NCBI GenBank assembly: GCA_030431475.1
Contig: JAUIJD010000008.1
Span: 1 to 64,000, forward strand
DNA from: Verrucomicrobiia bacterium
GTDB taxonomy: Bacteria; Verrucomicrobiota; Verrucomicrobiia; Verrucomicrobiales; Akkermansiaceae
Reading direction: 5' to 3'
DNA: 64,000 nucleotides
This document shows positions 8,154-19,866 of the stretch, one piece after another. A program made the position numbers and the translations under genes. How positions within the stretch are numbered: the stretch's first letter is position 1; the number at the start of each line of letters is the position of its first letter. The notes beneath the pieces are model-generated. The model was not told where the DNA came from. It was given only the letters and a program-made list of their open reading frames with translations, and did not search any database.

Positions 8154-11100
8154 TCACCCCTTCCGACCGCTCAACCACGCCACCAGATCCCGCAATTCGT
8201 CCGGCTTGAGAATGGCCCCCATCGGCGGCATCGCCGAGATCGGTTCGGTCATGCTCTCGATCGCCGAGCGCTCGATCCGCCGCCGTTCCCCGCCGAGATC
8301 CAGCTCGATGGCCTGCTCGCCGTCGTCGACCAAAGTGCCCCCCACCGCGGTCCCATCCTTGAGCGTCGCCGAAATCATTCCGTAACCCGATGCCACCTCG
8401 GCCCCCGGCACGATCATCGACTCGAGGATTTCCTCCCGCGACAGCCTCTTGCCGACATCGCCCAGATCCGGCCCCGCTCCGGCGCCGTGCCCGCCGCCCT
8501 CGACATGACAACGCAGGCATTGGGCCGCGGCATGGTTGCGGAACACCTGCTCGCCCCGGCGCGCGTCGCCACCGAGCAAGGCGGATTGAAACGGCCCGAG
8601 CTCCCCCGCCGCCTCGACCGAAGCCCGATACGCGTCCAGCGCGCGTTGGACCGGTTCCTCGTCGCGCTTTTCAGCCCCACCGAGAATCTCCAACGCCGCC
8701 GGATCCCGCCCGCCGCGGTCCTTGAGATCGGCAAGCGCCTCCACGAAGAGGTCCGACAGTCCCGGCAGCTCTCCGGCGAGTCGCCACGCCCGTTGCCGGC
8801 GCCGGACCACCTCGGATCCCGTTTCCCGCCTCACGGCCTCCTCCGCCTCGGGGGCCTTCATCTTCACCAGGCGGTCCAGGGCGGCGAGAGCCACCCTCCC
8901 GTCCCGGTCGCCCGCCGCCTCCAGCAGCAGTTCCCGAGCGCCGCCGTCGTCCGGAATCAACTCCAGCAGCGCGGCCCGGGCCTCTCCCGGCAATTCCGTA
9001 TCCGAGATCCGCTTTCCAAGCATCCCGGGATCCAGGGACGCTCGCAGTTCGTCGCGATTCAGCAAACGGGCCGCCGCCGCGAGAAGGTCCGGGGAAATCT
9101 GCAGCAAGTCGCCCGCCACGGGCGACACCGCGCCACTGAGTTCGCCACCGGGCCGAGCCGCCACCGGGTCCGCCCGTCCGGTCGATCCGTTGATGGCGGA
9201 CGGGGACATCCAGCCGTCGAGCAGGCGAATGGCCTCCCGCCGCGAGCGGGCGGGCATGGTCCCGTCGAGCGCGAAGCCGACCAGGCGTTTCGCGTTCTTC
9301 CCGCCGCCGACGCGTGAAGCCACATGAAGCAGGCGGTGCCAATCCCCTTCGCGTCGCTCGACCGCGTCCCGACGATCCAGCGCCGCCAACACCGCCGGAT
9401 GCACCGAACTCATCCCGAAATCGATGATGGTTCTCAGGGCCTCGTCCGCCACGTCGCGCTCGGGGTCCTCGAGAAACGCAACGATCGCATCGCTTCGCTG
9501 CCGTCCGAGCGCCACCACCGCCGCGAGGCGCACGGCGGGCGAATCATGGTCTTTCAGGGCCAGCAGGTCCACCGGCCGGCAGAGGCCCGCCAACGCTTCC
9601 GCTCCGGCGTGACGAAGCCAGGGATCCCGGTCCGCGTTCTCCTCCAGCATCCGGACCACCGCAGAAACGCCTTCCTCGATGCCCCCCTTCGCCAGGGCCA
9701 ATGCCGCCAGCATCCGGACCCGCGGCGACTTGTCCGCAAGCAGCGCCACCGCCTCCAAACCGGCCGCACCTGCATCGCCCAGGGCCCTGACCGACTGCGC
9801 CCGGGTGTCGTCGTCGGTACCCTCCAACAGGCTCGTCAGCACTGCCACCGCATCGGCCTTCGCGGCTCCGTCCACTCCATCGACCCGGCCGCCGGGATAC
9901 ACCGCCGCCCCGCACCGGGCGACCACCCCGAGACCCCAGATCGCGTGACGACGCGCCCGACCTTCCCCCTCCTTCGCCACCGCGAGCAAGGCCGCGCGCC
10001 CCCCGGCGGTGGTGGTCATGGCCAGTTGCGCCCGCAGTCGCACCCTCATGTCCGAGTGTCCGAGGAGCTCCTTCAACTCACCGACGTCACGCCCGCGAAA
10101 GCCCTTCGCCACCAACCCGGCCACCTCCGGCGTCGGCGTCCCGTCCGACACTTCGACGATCCGTCCCGCTTCGTGCGAGGTCCATCCGCCGACGAAGTCA
10201 CTGATCACCACCTTGCCCTCCCACGAGTAGGTCACATCCGTGGCGGCGAGCCCCCACACGAAACGCCGTTCGTCGGTCATCCGCATCCCCGCCCCCTCGG
10301 GCTCGACCCCGAAGGAGGTCACCCCCGACGCCGCCGCACCCCCGCGGTAGTCGCAGATCAGGAACCTCCCCTGCTCCGCCGGAAAGGAATCTCCACCCGG
10401 ATGATAGGCCAACCCCGAAGGTCCGGCCGTCAGGTTCGCCACCGGCGGCAGGAGCCAGGCCGGATGCCGGTCGCTCTCCGGCTTCCACAGATCCTCGTCC
10501 ATCCACGCGCACGGCGGCTTCTCCTCGAGGCCGACCTGACGATGAAACGACATCAGCACCTGGTGCCCCATCCGCCAGCCCGAGTCCGCTCCCTCGACGA
10601 TATGGACGAGTCGCGCGCGATCCCCCTGGTCGGCATTGTTGTCGACCGAGAACGCATTGCCGAACTTGTCGAAGGCGATCTCCTTCGGGTTCCGCAGACC
10701 GGTATGGATCACCTCGAAGTTCGAGCCGTCGGGATCGAAACGGAATACCGCTCCCTGGTCCGGATAGGCGAAGACCTCCCCCTCCCGCGTCGTGACGTGG
10801 AAACCCCGGTCTCCGATCGTCCCGTAGATCCGGCCGTCGGGACCGAGCGCGAAGCCGTTCATGTCGTGTCCGGAATAGGAGAACCTCACCCCGAAACCGT
10901 CCGCGACCCCGCCCCGCTCGCCCGCCTTGCCATCGACCCCGATCGGCAGCACATGGATCGTGGGAATGCAGGCGAAATAGAGGTGGCCCTCATAGGCGAA
11001 CACCCCCGCCGCGGTGCCGTCGAGGGCATCGTCAAAACCGTCGGCGAACACCCCCGACTCCTGCATCACCCCGTCGCCATCGGGCGAGCCGAGCCGACGG

Positions 11101-11474
11101 ATGATCTCCGACTTCTCGGTCAGGTAGTCGGGCGTCACCCGCTCCTTCCACTTCTCCAGCATCGCCCGGCGATCCTCGACGGTGCGGCTCGAGATGTCGT
11201 CGATCAACCAGAACTGACGGTCGCGGTTGTCCTCGATGCCGTGCCGGAAGCGATGCGTTTCCGCCACGAACAACCTGCCCTGCTCGTCGTAGGCGAGCGC
11301 GGTGGGCGAGGTGACCCCGTGCTCCTCATGGGTCGCGATCACCCGGGCCGCCGTCGATTCCGGCTGGGAAAGCCCGGCCACGCCTTCGGCGGCGGCAGCG
11401 GCTCCGATGACGGCGGCGAGCGGAAAACCAAGGCGGGTGATCGATGAGAGACTCCCCGGTGAGTTCGAAAGCAT
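8154..11474 (-). CDS. Secreted PVC-type propeller-HEAT-cytochrome c protein
   Basis: A 1,106-aa exported protein. After a signal peptide (LGFPLAAVIGAAAAAEG) comes a beta-propeller typical of the PVC 'membrane-bound dehydrogenase' N-terminal domain (PTALAYDEQGRLFVAETH; NPKEIAFDKFGNAFSVDNN). A long HEAT-like helical region (about residues 450-930) is followed by a C-terminal cytochrome c domain with one haem-binding motif, CLRCH, at about residue 985, and the heme-distal segment SGYGMISATLKDGT. These proteins are thought to act in periplasmic oxidation of carbohydrates or similar substrates; the substrate is unknown. The start at ATG 11474 is chosen because of the signal peptide. The upstream gene is divergent. 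Confidence 0.88.
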   Translation of the reverse strand: MLSNSPGSLSSITRLGFPLAAVIGAAAAAEGVAGLSQPESTAARVIATHEEHGVTSPTALAYDEQGRLFVAETHRFRHGIEDNRDRQFWLIDDISSRTVEDRRAMLEKWKERVTPDYLTEKSEIIRRLGSPDGDGVMQESGVFADGFDDALDGTAAGVFAYEGHLYFACIPTIHVLPIGVDGKAGERGGVADGFGVRFSYSGHDMNGFALGPDGRIYGTIGDRGFHVTTREGEVFAYPDQGAVFRFDPDGSNFEVIHTGLRNPKEIAFDKFGNAFSVDNNADQGDRARLVHIVEGADSGWRMGHQVLMSFHRQVGLEEKPPCAWMDEDLWKPESDRHPAWLLPPVANLTAGPSGLAYHPGGDSFPAEQGRFLICDYRGGAAASGVTSFGVEPEGAGMRMTDERRFVWGLAATDVTYSWEGKVVISDFVGGWTSHEAGRIVEVSDGTPTPEVAGLVAKGFRGRDVGELKELLGHSDMRVRLRAQLAMTTTAGGRAALLAVAKEGEGRARRHAIWGLGVVARCGAAVYPGGRVDGVDGAAKADAVAVLTSLLEGTDDDTRAQSVRALGDAGAAGLEAVALLADKSPRVRMLAALALAKGGIEEGVSAVVRMLEENADRDPWLRHAGAEALAGLCRPVDLLALKDHDSPAVRLAAVVALGRQRSDAIVAFLEDPERDVADEALRTIIDFGMSSVHPAVLAALDRRDAVERREGDWHRLLHVASRVGGGKNAKRLVGFALDGTMPARSRREAIRLLDGWMSPSAINGSTGRADPVAARPGGELSGAVSPVAGDLLQISPDLLAAAARLLNRDELRASLDPGMLGKRISDTELPGEARAALLELIPDDGGARELLLEAAGDRDGRVALAALDRLVKMKAPEAEEAVRRETGSEVVRRRQRAWRLAGELPGLSDLFVEALADLKDRGGRDPAALEILGGAEKRDEEPVQRALDAYRASVEAAGELGPFQSALLGGDARRGEQVFRNHAAAQCLRCHVEGGGHGAGAGPDLGDVGKRLSREEILESMIVPGAEVASGYGMISATLKDGTAVGGTLVDDGEQAIELDLGGERRRIERSAIESMTEPISAMPPMGAILKPDELRDLVAWLSGRKG

Positions 11475-11560
11475 GCGCTCGACCGTAGCAGACCGACGGG
11501 GCGGCGCCAGCATCGTGATCCATGCCCGCGATGAATATCGTGGAGGGAACCGTCGTCCAG

Positions 11561-12412
11561 ATGGACAACATGCGCGTTCTTCTTCTCCTGCTCGTCCTTT
11601 CCGCCACCGCGGACGCCGGTGCCCTCGCCGGGGCATGGGAGCGGTTCCCCACCCGATCCAACGCCGATGCCTGGACCCTCTACTCCTTCGACGATGAGCT
11701 TTTCGCCCCTCCGCTGTGGGCCGGTCCGGACCAGGACGACAACCCGTATGCCTATTCCTACTTCATCGGTGGCGACGGCGTGTGGTTCTTCGCCGACGGT
11801 CTGACCGCCGGCGGCGCGCTCGTCGGCGACTATGCGGACCAGAAGATCTCGGCACTCGACGTCAGCGTTTCCATCGACCCCGCGGAGATCGATTTCATCG
11901 ACCTCGCCGTCCATGCCGACGGACCGGCGGGCCCGGGCTTCTACTACTCGACCGTCCGTCTGCCCGAGGAACTCGGCAGCGACCCCGACTGGTACAGCCT
12001 GCGCTTCACCTTCGACGAATCCTGGTTCCTGCTGGACGACGGCGATTTCGTGCCGTTCCAACCGGACGACGAGTTCCTGGCCTCGATTCAGGAAGTCGGC
12101 ATCCGCATCTTTCCCTCCGCCCAGGCCACGGTGGCGAGCTACGTCGGCATCGACGATTTCATCCTGGTCCCGACGGTTGCCCCACCCGCCCTCACAACCT
12201 CGGCAAGTGGCGGCGATTTCACACTGCAGTTCGCCTCCAATCCCGGTGTCGATGCCACCATCCAATCCCCGGTTTCGGGGGGCGGCTGGGAGGCGGTCAA
12301 CGGCCAGGAGAACCTCACCGGCCCGGTGGTGTTCACCACGCCGGTCCTCCCGGGAGCCCAGCTGTTCCGGGTGGTCACGGAGGAGCGGCTCACGCCGGTC
12401 GTCAGCCCCTGA
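11561..12412 (+). CDS. Secreted protein with jelly-roll-like domain, unknown
   Basis: The N-terminus (MRVLLLLLVLSATADAGA) is a clear signal peptide, so the protein is exported. The body is rich in aromatic and acidic residues (WTLYSFDDELF, FYYSTVRLPEEL, SLRFTFDESWFLLDDGDF) and looks like an all-beta sandwich of the kind used for carbohydrate or surface binding. The tail is a second short beta domain seen in many verrucomicrobial secreted proteins. No catalytic motif is visible. Start: a GGAGGG sequence lies about 13 nt before ATG 11561; ATG 11570 is also possible. Confidence 0.7.
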   Translation: MDNMRVLLLLLVLSATADAGALAGAWERFPTRSNADAWTLYSFDDELFAPPLWAGPDQDDNPYAYSYFIGGDGVWFFADGLTAGGALVGDYADQKISALDVSVSIDPAEIDFIDLAVHADGPAGPGFYYSTVRLPEELGSDPDWYSLRFTFDESWFLLDDGDFVPFQPDDEFLASIQEVGIRIFPSAQATVASYVGIDDFILVPTVAPPALTTSASGGDFTLQFASNPGVDATIQSPVSGGGWEAVNGQENLTGPVVFTTPVLPGAQLFRVVTEERLTPVVSP

Positions 12413-12487
12413 GAACCGGATCCGGGGCCCGAACCCGCCCGCGAATCTCTTGCGACCCGGGCATTCCGCGCCTAGAACGCCGCCGCC

Positions 12488-13339
12488 ATGGCCGGCTTTC
12501 TCTCCTCCATCTACAAAAAGCTGACGAATCAGGCCGAGATCGACTGGGACGAACTCGAGGCTGATTTCGTCGCCGCCGACCTCGGACCGAAGCTCGCGAT
12601 GCAGCTGGTCGATGAGCTCCAGGAACTCGGCCGCGCGGTGTCGGCCGACGATGTGGCGGAGGTGGCGCGGAAGCGCATCGCCGAGCGCCTGCCGGTCGAT
12701 CAGCCTCCCCCGCTCCCGCCCTCGTCGGACAAGCCCTTCGTGTTCCTGGTCGTCGGCGTCAACGGCGTGGGCAAGACCACCTCCTGCGCCAAGCTCGCCC
12801 ACTGGCTCCAACGCCGCGGTTCGCCCACGGTGCTCGCCGCCGCCGACACCTTCCGCGCCGCCGCCACCGAGCAACTCCAGCGCTGGGGCGACCGGCTCGA
12901 CATTCCGGTCGTCACCGGACCACCCAACTCCGACCCGTCATCCGTCTGCTACAATGCCCACCAGCAGGCGATCCACGACGGGGCCCGCTACCTGATCTGC
13001 GACACCGCCGGCCGCCTCCACACCCGTCACAACCTGATGGAGGAGCTTTCGAAGATCCGCCGCACGCTCGCCAAGCAGGACGAAAGCGCCCCCCACCTGA
13101 CCCTGCTCACGGTGGATGCCACCACCGGAACGAACGCCCTCCAACAGGCCAAGGTGTTCCACCAGGCCTCGCCGCTCGACGGCCTGATCGTCACCAAGAT
13201 GGACGGCTCCGGAAAGGGCGGGATCGTGGTGTCCATCCACGACCAACTCGGCATCCCTCCCCGTTTCATCGGCACCGGTGAGGAGCCCGAGCAGTTCTCG
13301 CTGTTCAACAAGAACCACTTTCTGGAAGAGCTCGTTTGA
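12488..13339 (+). CDS. ftsY: Signal recognition particle receptor FtsY
   Basis: FtsY is the GTPase receptor that docks SRP-bound ribosomes at the membrane. The 283-aa protein has the NG domain only: N-domain helices, P-loop GVNGVGKTT, DTFRAAATEQL insertion-box sequence, DTAGRLHTRHNLMEEL, TKMDGSGKGG and the closing GTGEEPEQF. The acidic A domain found in E. coli is missing, as in many other phyla, so membrane contact would depend on the N-terminal amphipathic helix (AGFLSSIYKKL). It is the first gene of a coupled trio; its stop overlaps the next start as TTGA. Confidence 0.95.
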   Translation: MAGFLSSIYKKLTNQAEIDWDELEADFVAADLGPKLAMQLVDELQELGRAVSADDVAEVARKRIAERLPVDQPPPLPPSSDKPFVFLVVGVNGVGKTTSCAKLAHWLQRRGSPTVLAAADTFRAAATEQLQRWGDRLDIPVVTGPPNSDPSSVCYNAHQQAIHDGARYLICDTAGRLHTRHNLMEELSKIRRTLAKQDESAPHLTLLTVDATTGTNALQQAKVFHQASPLDGLIVTKMDGSGKGGIVVSIHDQLGIPPRFIGTGEEPEQFSLFNKNHFLEELV

Positions 13340-14391
13340 ACCGGCCGCCCGCCATCACCGGACTCGGCGTGCTCGGGCCGCTGGGCCACGACCTCGAACA
13401 ACACCGGCGCGCCCTGGCATCCGGCCGCCGCCCCCTGCGACCTCTCGGCGGGATGCCCGGTGCTCCCGTGGGCTTCGGGCAGCTCGAAGCGGGCTGGATC
13501 GAGCCCCGCGACCTTCTCCGCGACCGCAAGTGGTCCCCCTCCTCGATGGCGGCGATCCATGTCGCACGCCAGGCCCTCGATCAGGCGAACTGGACGGACA
13601 CCGAGCGGCGGGACGCGACCGTGTTCTTCGGCACCAGCCGGGGACCCCTCGCCGGGTGGACCGACCCGTGGCCCGGACGCCGGGGCTTCGACCTGCTTGC
13701 CGCCACCAATTCGCTCCCGGCCGAACCCGCCGCCGCCGTCTCCGCCACCTTCGGGATCGAAGGCCCCTGGCAGGTCAGCTCGACGGGCTGCTGCGCCGGC
13801 CTCGATGCCCTGGCCACCGCGGAGATGTGGATCCGCGGGGGCCACCTCGAGCGGGCCCTGGTGGTCGCCGTCGACCTGCCCCTGGTGGCCCCGGTACTCG
13901 ACGCCTACGCCCGCACGGGTCTGCTCGCGGGCGAGGGCCGCGAGGGCATGATCCCCTCCGAGGCCGCCGCCGCCGTCTGCCTCGAACGCGACGGGCGCGA
14001 CGGCCAGGCCCGCCTGCTCGGGTGTCTCGCAGCCGCCGACCCCTCCGCACTCGTTGGCAGCGGTCGCGATGGACAGCCCCTCGCCCGCCTTCTCGACACC
14101 GCCCGGGCGCGATACGGGGAACCCGGGTACGCCGTACCTCACAGCAGCGGCACCACCAGCAACCTCCGGGTCGAACGGGAAGCACTCGGCTCGGTGTTCG
14201 GGCCCGACCTCCCCATCGCCGCCTACAAGCCGCACACCGGGCATGGCATCGGGGCGGGCGGACTGCTCGAACTCGCCCTCGCCTGCGCCGCCATTCATCC
14301 TCCCGACACCCCGGTTCCGCCCCGGGGTTCCTTCTTCAAACTCGCATCCGCCCTCGGAGGGCGCCACTCCCTCGCCTGCATCGATTCATGA
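13336..14391 (+). CDS. Stand-alone beta-ketoacyl synthase-like protein
   Basis: A 351-aa thiolase-fold protein related to FabB/FabF condensing enzymes. The active-site cysteine is in SSTGCCAGLDALA, the first catalytic histidine is probably in VPHSSGTTSN, and the Lys/His element is KPHTGHGIGAGG. It is about 60 residues shorter than FabF, mostly in the N-terminal half. The TTG start overlaps the ftsY stop codon (TTGA), and its own stop overlaps the next start (ATGA). No acyl carrier protein or other fatty-acid genes are nearby, so it may belong to a pathway split over the genome, such as an aryl polyene or a special lipid. Its function is open. Confidence 0.8.
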   Translation: MNRPPAITGLGVLGPLGHDLEQHRRALASGRRPLRPLGGMPGAPVGFGQLEAGWIEPRDLLRDRKWSPSSMAAIHVARQALDQANWTDTERRDATVFFGTSRGPLAGWTDPWPGRRGFDLLAATNSLPAEPAAAVSATFGIEGPWQVSSTGCCAGLDALATAEMWIRGGHLERALVVAVDLPLVAPVLDAYARTGLLAGEGREGMIPSEAAAAVCLERDGRDGQARLLGCLAAADPSALVGSGRDGQPLARLLDTARARYGEPGYAVPHSSGTTSNLRVEREALGSVFGPDLPIAAYKPHTGHGIGAGGLLELALACAAIHPPDTPVPPRGSFFKLASALGGRHSLACIDS

Positions 14392-15509
14392 AACCCGATC
14401 ACATCGAAGTCTCCATCGACCGCCAGGAACTCACGCTCCACTCGGGCGACCGCATCCTCCAGCGATGGCCCGTCTCCACCGCCGCGCGAGGTGTTGGCTT
14501 CACCGAGGGAAGCTTCCGCACACCGACGGGCCGCTTCCGGATCGCCGACAGGATCGGAGCCGGCGCCGCGCCCGACACCATCTTCCGCGGCAGGCTTCCC
14601 GATGGAGTCTGGGACGGATGCCCTTGTGACGACGACCTCGTCGTATCACGCATCCTCCGACTGGACGGCACCGAGCCCCGCAACGCCAACACCTATCAAC
14701 GTTTCATCTATATCCACGGCACGAACCATGAGGACCGGCTCGGCAAACCTCACAGTTGCGGATGCGTTCGGATGTCGCGGGCCGCAATGATCGAACTCTT
14801 CGACCAGACTGAAGAAAACATGGAGGTGATCATTCATCCTCCCACGCAACGGCGGGGAAAACTCATCTTCTTCGACTGCGACTCCACCCTCTCATCCATC
14901 GAGGGCATCGACGAACTGGCCCGTTCCGCCGGCCCGGAGGTCTTCTCCCGCATCGAGTCGCTCACCCATGCGGCCATGAACGGGGAAATCCCCCTCGACC
15001 AGGTGTTTCCCCGCCGGATGGAAAGCCTCGCGCCCGACCGGACACTTTGCGACCGCATCGCGGCGCAATACATCGAGACCGAGACTCCCGGGTCCGCCCG
15101 ATTCATCGACGAATTGCGCCGGGACGGCTGGACCCCCGTCATCCTCTCCGGTGGTTTCGAACCGCTGATCCGCCCTCTCGCCGACAAACTCGGCATCCGT
15201 CACGTCGAAGCGGTACCGCTCCATTTCAACGACGATGGAAGCTACCAGGGATACGGCACGGACTATCCGACAACCTATAACGGAGGAAAACCCGAGATCA
15301 TTCGCGAATGGAAGGAGGCGACCCTTCCCGAGCACGTGATCATGGTTGGCGATGGCATTTCCGACCTTGAAACAAAATCCGAATGCGACCTTTTCATCGG
15401 ATACGGAGGTGTGGTCGAACGTGAACCGGTGAAGCAGGGCGCCGATTTATGGGTCACGAATTTCAATGATATCACCACCGCACGGATCCGCTCCCTGATG
15501 AAATCATGA
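14388..15509 (+). CDS. L,D-transpeptidase (YkuD) fused to SerB-like HAD phosphatase
   Basis: One uninterrupted 373-aa frame joins two enzyme domains. Residues 1-150 form a YkuD domain with the catalytic motif HGTNHEDRLGKPHSCGCVRM (Cys near residue 125), the fold that makes 3-3 peptidoglycan crosslinks. Residues 158-373 form a HAD-IB phosphatase with DCDST near residue 163 (nucleophile and acid Asp), ILSGGF for motif II, and VGDGISD for motif IV, resembling phosphoserine phosphatase SerB. There is no signal peptide, which is odd for a transpeptidase. An internal ATG at about 14818 could start the phosphatase alone but lacks a ribosome binding site. The start overlaps the previous stop. Confidence 0.85.
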   Translation: MKPDHIEVSIDRQELTLHSGDRILQRWPVSTAARGVGFTEGSFRTPTGRFRIADRIGAGAAPDTIFRGRLPDGVWDGCPCDDDLVVSRILRLDGTEPRNANTYQRFIYIHGTNHEDRLGKPHSCGCVRMSRAAMIELFDQTEENMEVIIHPPTQRRGKLIFFDCDSTLSSIEGIDELARSAGPEVFSRIESLTHAAMNGEIPLDQVFPRRMESLAPDRTLCDRIAAQYIETETPGSARFIDELRRDGWTPVILSGGFEPLIRPLADKLGIRHVEAVPLHFNDDGSYQGYGTDYPTTYNGGKPEIIREWKEATLPEHVIMVGDGISDLETKSECDLFIGYGGVVEREPVKQGADLWVTNFNDITTARIRSLMKS

Positions 15510-15518
15510 CTCAACATT

Positions 15519-15547
15519 CGCAACACACTGAATATTTATGTGTTGCG
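15519..15547. promoter_or_regulatory. Perfect 9-bp palindromic hairpin with AT-rich loop
   Basis: The arms cgcaacaca and tgtgttgcg are perfect complements around an 11-nt AT-rich loop. The element lies 10 nt after the phosphatase stop and 36 nt before the lysine-rich HTH gene. No T-run follows, so it is not a standard intrinsic terminator. It could be an operator for the HTH protein, an mRNA-stabilising hairpin or a terminator that acts with Rho. Confidence 0.5.
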
Positions 15548-15582
15548 GTTGAAGGCAGACAGCGGTAGGCAGCTCTCCAGCC

Positions 15583-15957
15583 ATGAGCAGCAAAGCAAAG
15601 AAGGCGGTCAAAAAGACCGCCAAGAAATCCAACAAGGGCAAGCGTTACACACCGGCCCAGAAGAAGGAGGTCGTCGATTTCGTCAACGAAGTGAACTCCT
15701 CCAAGGGCCGCGGTGGACAAAGCGCCGCCTCGAAGAAGTTCGGAATCTCGCCCCTCACCATCTCGAGCTGGCTGAAGGCCACCGGATCCGCTCCGAAGAA
15801 GCGCGGGCGCAAGGCGGCTGCCGCGAAGGCCTCCGCCGGCGGTTCCCTCGAGAAGAAGCTCGACCGCCTGAAGAACCTCGCCAAGGACATCGACGCGACC
15901 GAGAAGAAGCTCAAGCAGCTTCGGGGACAGTTCGATTCCCTCAAGGCCTCGCTCTGA
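15583..15957 (+). CDS. Lysine-rich HTH DNA-binding protein
   Basis: A small basic protein (124 aa). Residues 1-22 are a histone-H1-like tail (SKAKKAVKKTAKKSNKGKR). Residues 25-70 form a helix-turn-helix resembling the InsE/IS3-type transposase N-terminal domain (SAASKKFGISPLTISSWLK). A second basic segment (KKRGRKAAAAKAS) leads into a C-terminal coiled coil (LEKKLDRLKNLAKDIDATEKKLKQL). No transposase catalytic domain follows and no inverted repeats flank the gene, so it is likely a domesticated nucleoid-associated or regulatory protein rather than an IS remnant. A strong terminator follows it. Confidence 0.8.
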   Translation: MSSKAKKAVKKTAKKSNKGKRYTPAQKKEVVDFVNEVNSSKGRGGQSAASKKFGISPLTISSWLKATGSAPKKRGRKAAAAKASAGGSLEKKLDRLKNLAKDIDATEKKLKQLRGQFDSLKASL

Positions 15958-15986
15958 GCCTGACCTGGAACATTATCATTTTTCCC

Positions 15987-16020
15987 GCCCCGGCGTCCTC
16001 GCGACGACCGGGGCTTTTTC
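15987..16020 (+). terminator. Rho-independent terminator
   Basis: A 7-bp perfect GC stem (gccccgg at 15987-15993 and ccggggc at 16008-16014) with a 14-nt loop is followed immediately by TTTTT. It sits 30 nt after the stop of the lysine-rich HTH gene and just before the end of the convergent NUDIX gene. Confidence 0.88.
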
Positions 16021-16034
16021 TTGCTCCCGCCTTC

Positions 16035-16547
16035 CTAGCTCCCCGAAGGCCAGAACACGTCCTTCTCGACGTCGTGCCAGATCACCTCCTCACCATCGAA
16101 CACGAACCGTCCGAGAAAGGACCGGTCGTCGAGCAGCAGCGGGAGCCAGTGGATGTCGTCCTTCCACATCTGGTCGTAGGGAATCCGGTCGAGACGGCAC
16201 CAAAGCGGCACCGCCTCCTCGGTCTCCGTCGGGTGCCCCTCGAAATCCCGGGCGAGATAGACGTGGCAGAGGATGTCGGGCACGTCCGACATCGCGAAAT
16301 GAAGCTCGCCGTATTTTCTCGGACGCCGCACCCGGACATGAAGCTCCTCCTCGGTTTCCCGAACCGCGCACTCCAGGGCCGTCTCCCCGGGATCGATCTT
16401 GCCGCCCGGGCCGTTGATCTTTCCGGCGCCCAGCCCCCGCTTCTTCTCGATCAGGAGGATCTCCCCGTCGCGCACCACGAACATGAGCGTCGCGTGCACG
16501 GGAGCACTCCAGCTCGCCCAGTCGATCGGTGAGTCGTCCATCGGCAT
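16035..16547 (-). CDS. NUDIX hydrolase, MTH1/8-oxo-dGTP-type
   Basis: The Nudix box is intact as G-x5-E-x7-RETEEEL (beginning GKIDPGE), the metal-binding motif for hydrolysing nucleoside diphosphates linked to another group. The strand order and the KINGPGGK lead-in, followed by the C-terminal WCRLDRIPYDQMW and WLPLLL segments, resemble the human MTH1 group that cleaves oxidised purine nucleotides. Length is 170 aa from ATG 16547; a TTG at 16559 would add four residues. A nucleotide-pool sanitation role is inferred. It is convergent with the HTH gene. Confidence 0.85.
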   Translation of the reverse strand: MPMDDSPIDWASWSAPVHATLMFVVRDGEILLIEKKRGLGAGKINGPGGKIDPGETALECAVRETEEELHVRVRRPRKYGELHFAMSDVPDILCHVYLARDFEGHPTETEEAVPLWCRLDRIPYDQMWKDDIHWLPLLLDDRSFLGRFVFDGEEVIWHDVEKDVFWPSGS

Positions 16548-16584
16548 GCCGCGTTTCAATCACGGACGCCGAGCGGGCGCACGA

Positions 16585-19416
<2,832 letters not shown>

Positions 19417-19477
19417 GGCAATGCGGAAGTCGGACCGGCGCGGGCCGGCCTGAAAAGTGGGCGACAAAGGAAGCGGG

Positions 19478-19855
19478 TCAACCGATCATCCCGCGATAGG
19501 CATCGGCATCCATCATGCCCTCCACCTGCGAGACGTCCTTGACCTTCAGTTTGTAGATCCAGCCCTGACCGTAGGGGTCGCTGTTGACCAGCGACGGATC
19601 CGCCTCGACCGCCTCGTTCACTTCGACCACCTCCCCGGCGACCGGCGAGTAGATGTCGCTGGCGGCCTTGACCGATTCCACCACGGCGGTCGGATCGCCG
19701 GCATCGACGGCGCGGCCGACCTCGGGAAGCTCGACGAAAACCACGTCGGTCAATTCTTCCTGGGCGTGGTCCGAAATGCCGATGGTCGCGGTGTCACCTT
19801 CAAGGCGCACCCACTCGTGGGACTTGTTGTAGCGAAGTTCGTCGGGGACGTTCAT
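19478..19855 (-). CDS. gcvH: Glycine cleavage system H-protein
   Basis: GcvH shuttles intermediates between the P, T and L proteins on a lipoylated lysine. The attachment site is the Lys of [12 protein letters not shown], at about residue 63, in a barrel-sandwich hybrid fold of the expected length (125 aa). The N-terminus ([16 protein letters not shown]) is typical. The gene sits 11 bp after gcvT and 61 bp before gcvP. Lipoylation requires LipA, which is encoded at 3.6-4.6 kb in this window. Confidence 0.97.
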   Translation of the reverse strand: MNVPDELRYNKSHEWVRLEGDTATIGISDHAQEELTDVVFVELPEVGRAVDAGDPTAVVESVKAASDIYSPVAGEVVEVNEAVEADPSLVNSDPYGQGWIYKLKVKDVSQVEGMMDADAYRGMIG

Positions 19856-19866
19856 GGTCAGCAGTC

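Noticed and set aside
15583-15957. Insertion sequence remnant
   Set aside because: The HTH resembles an IS3-type N-terminal domain, but no DDE domain, terminal inverted repeats or target duplication were seen; the gene has its own terminator.
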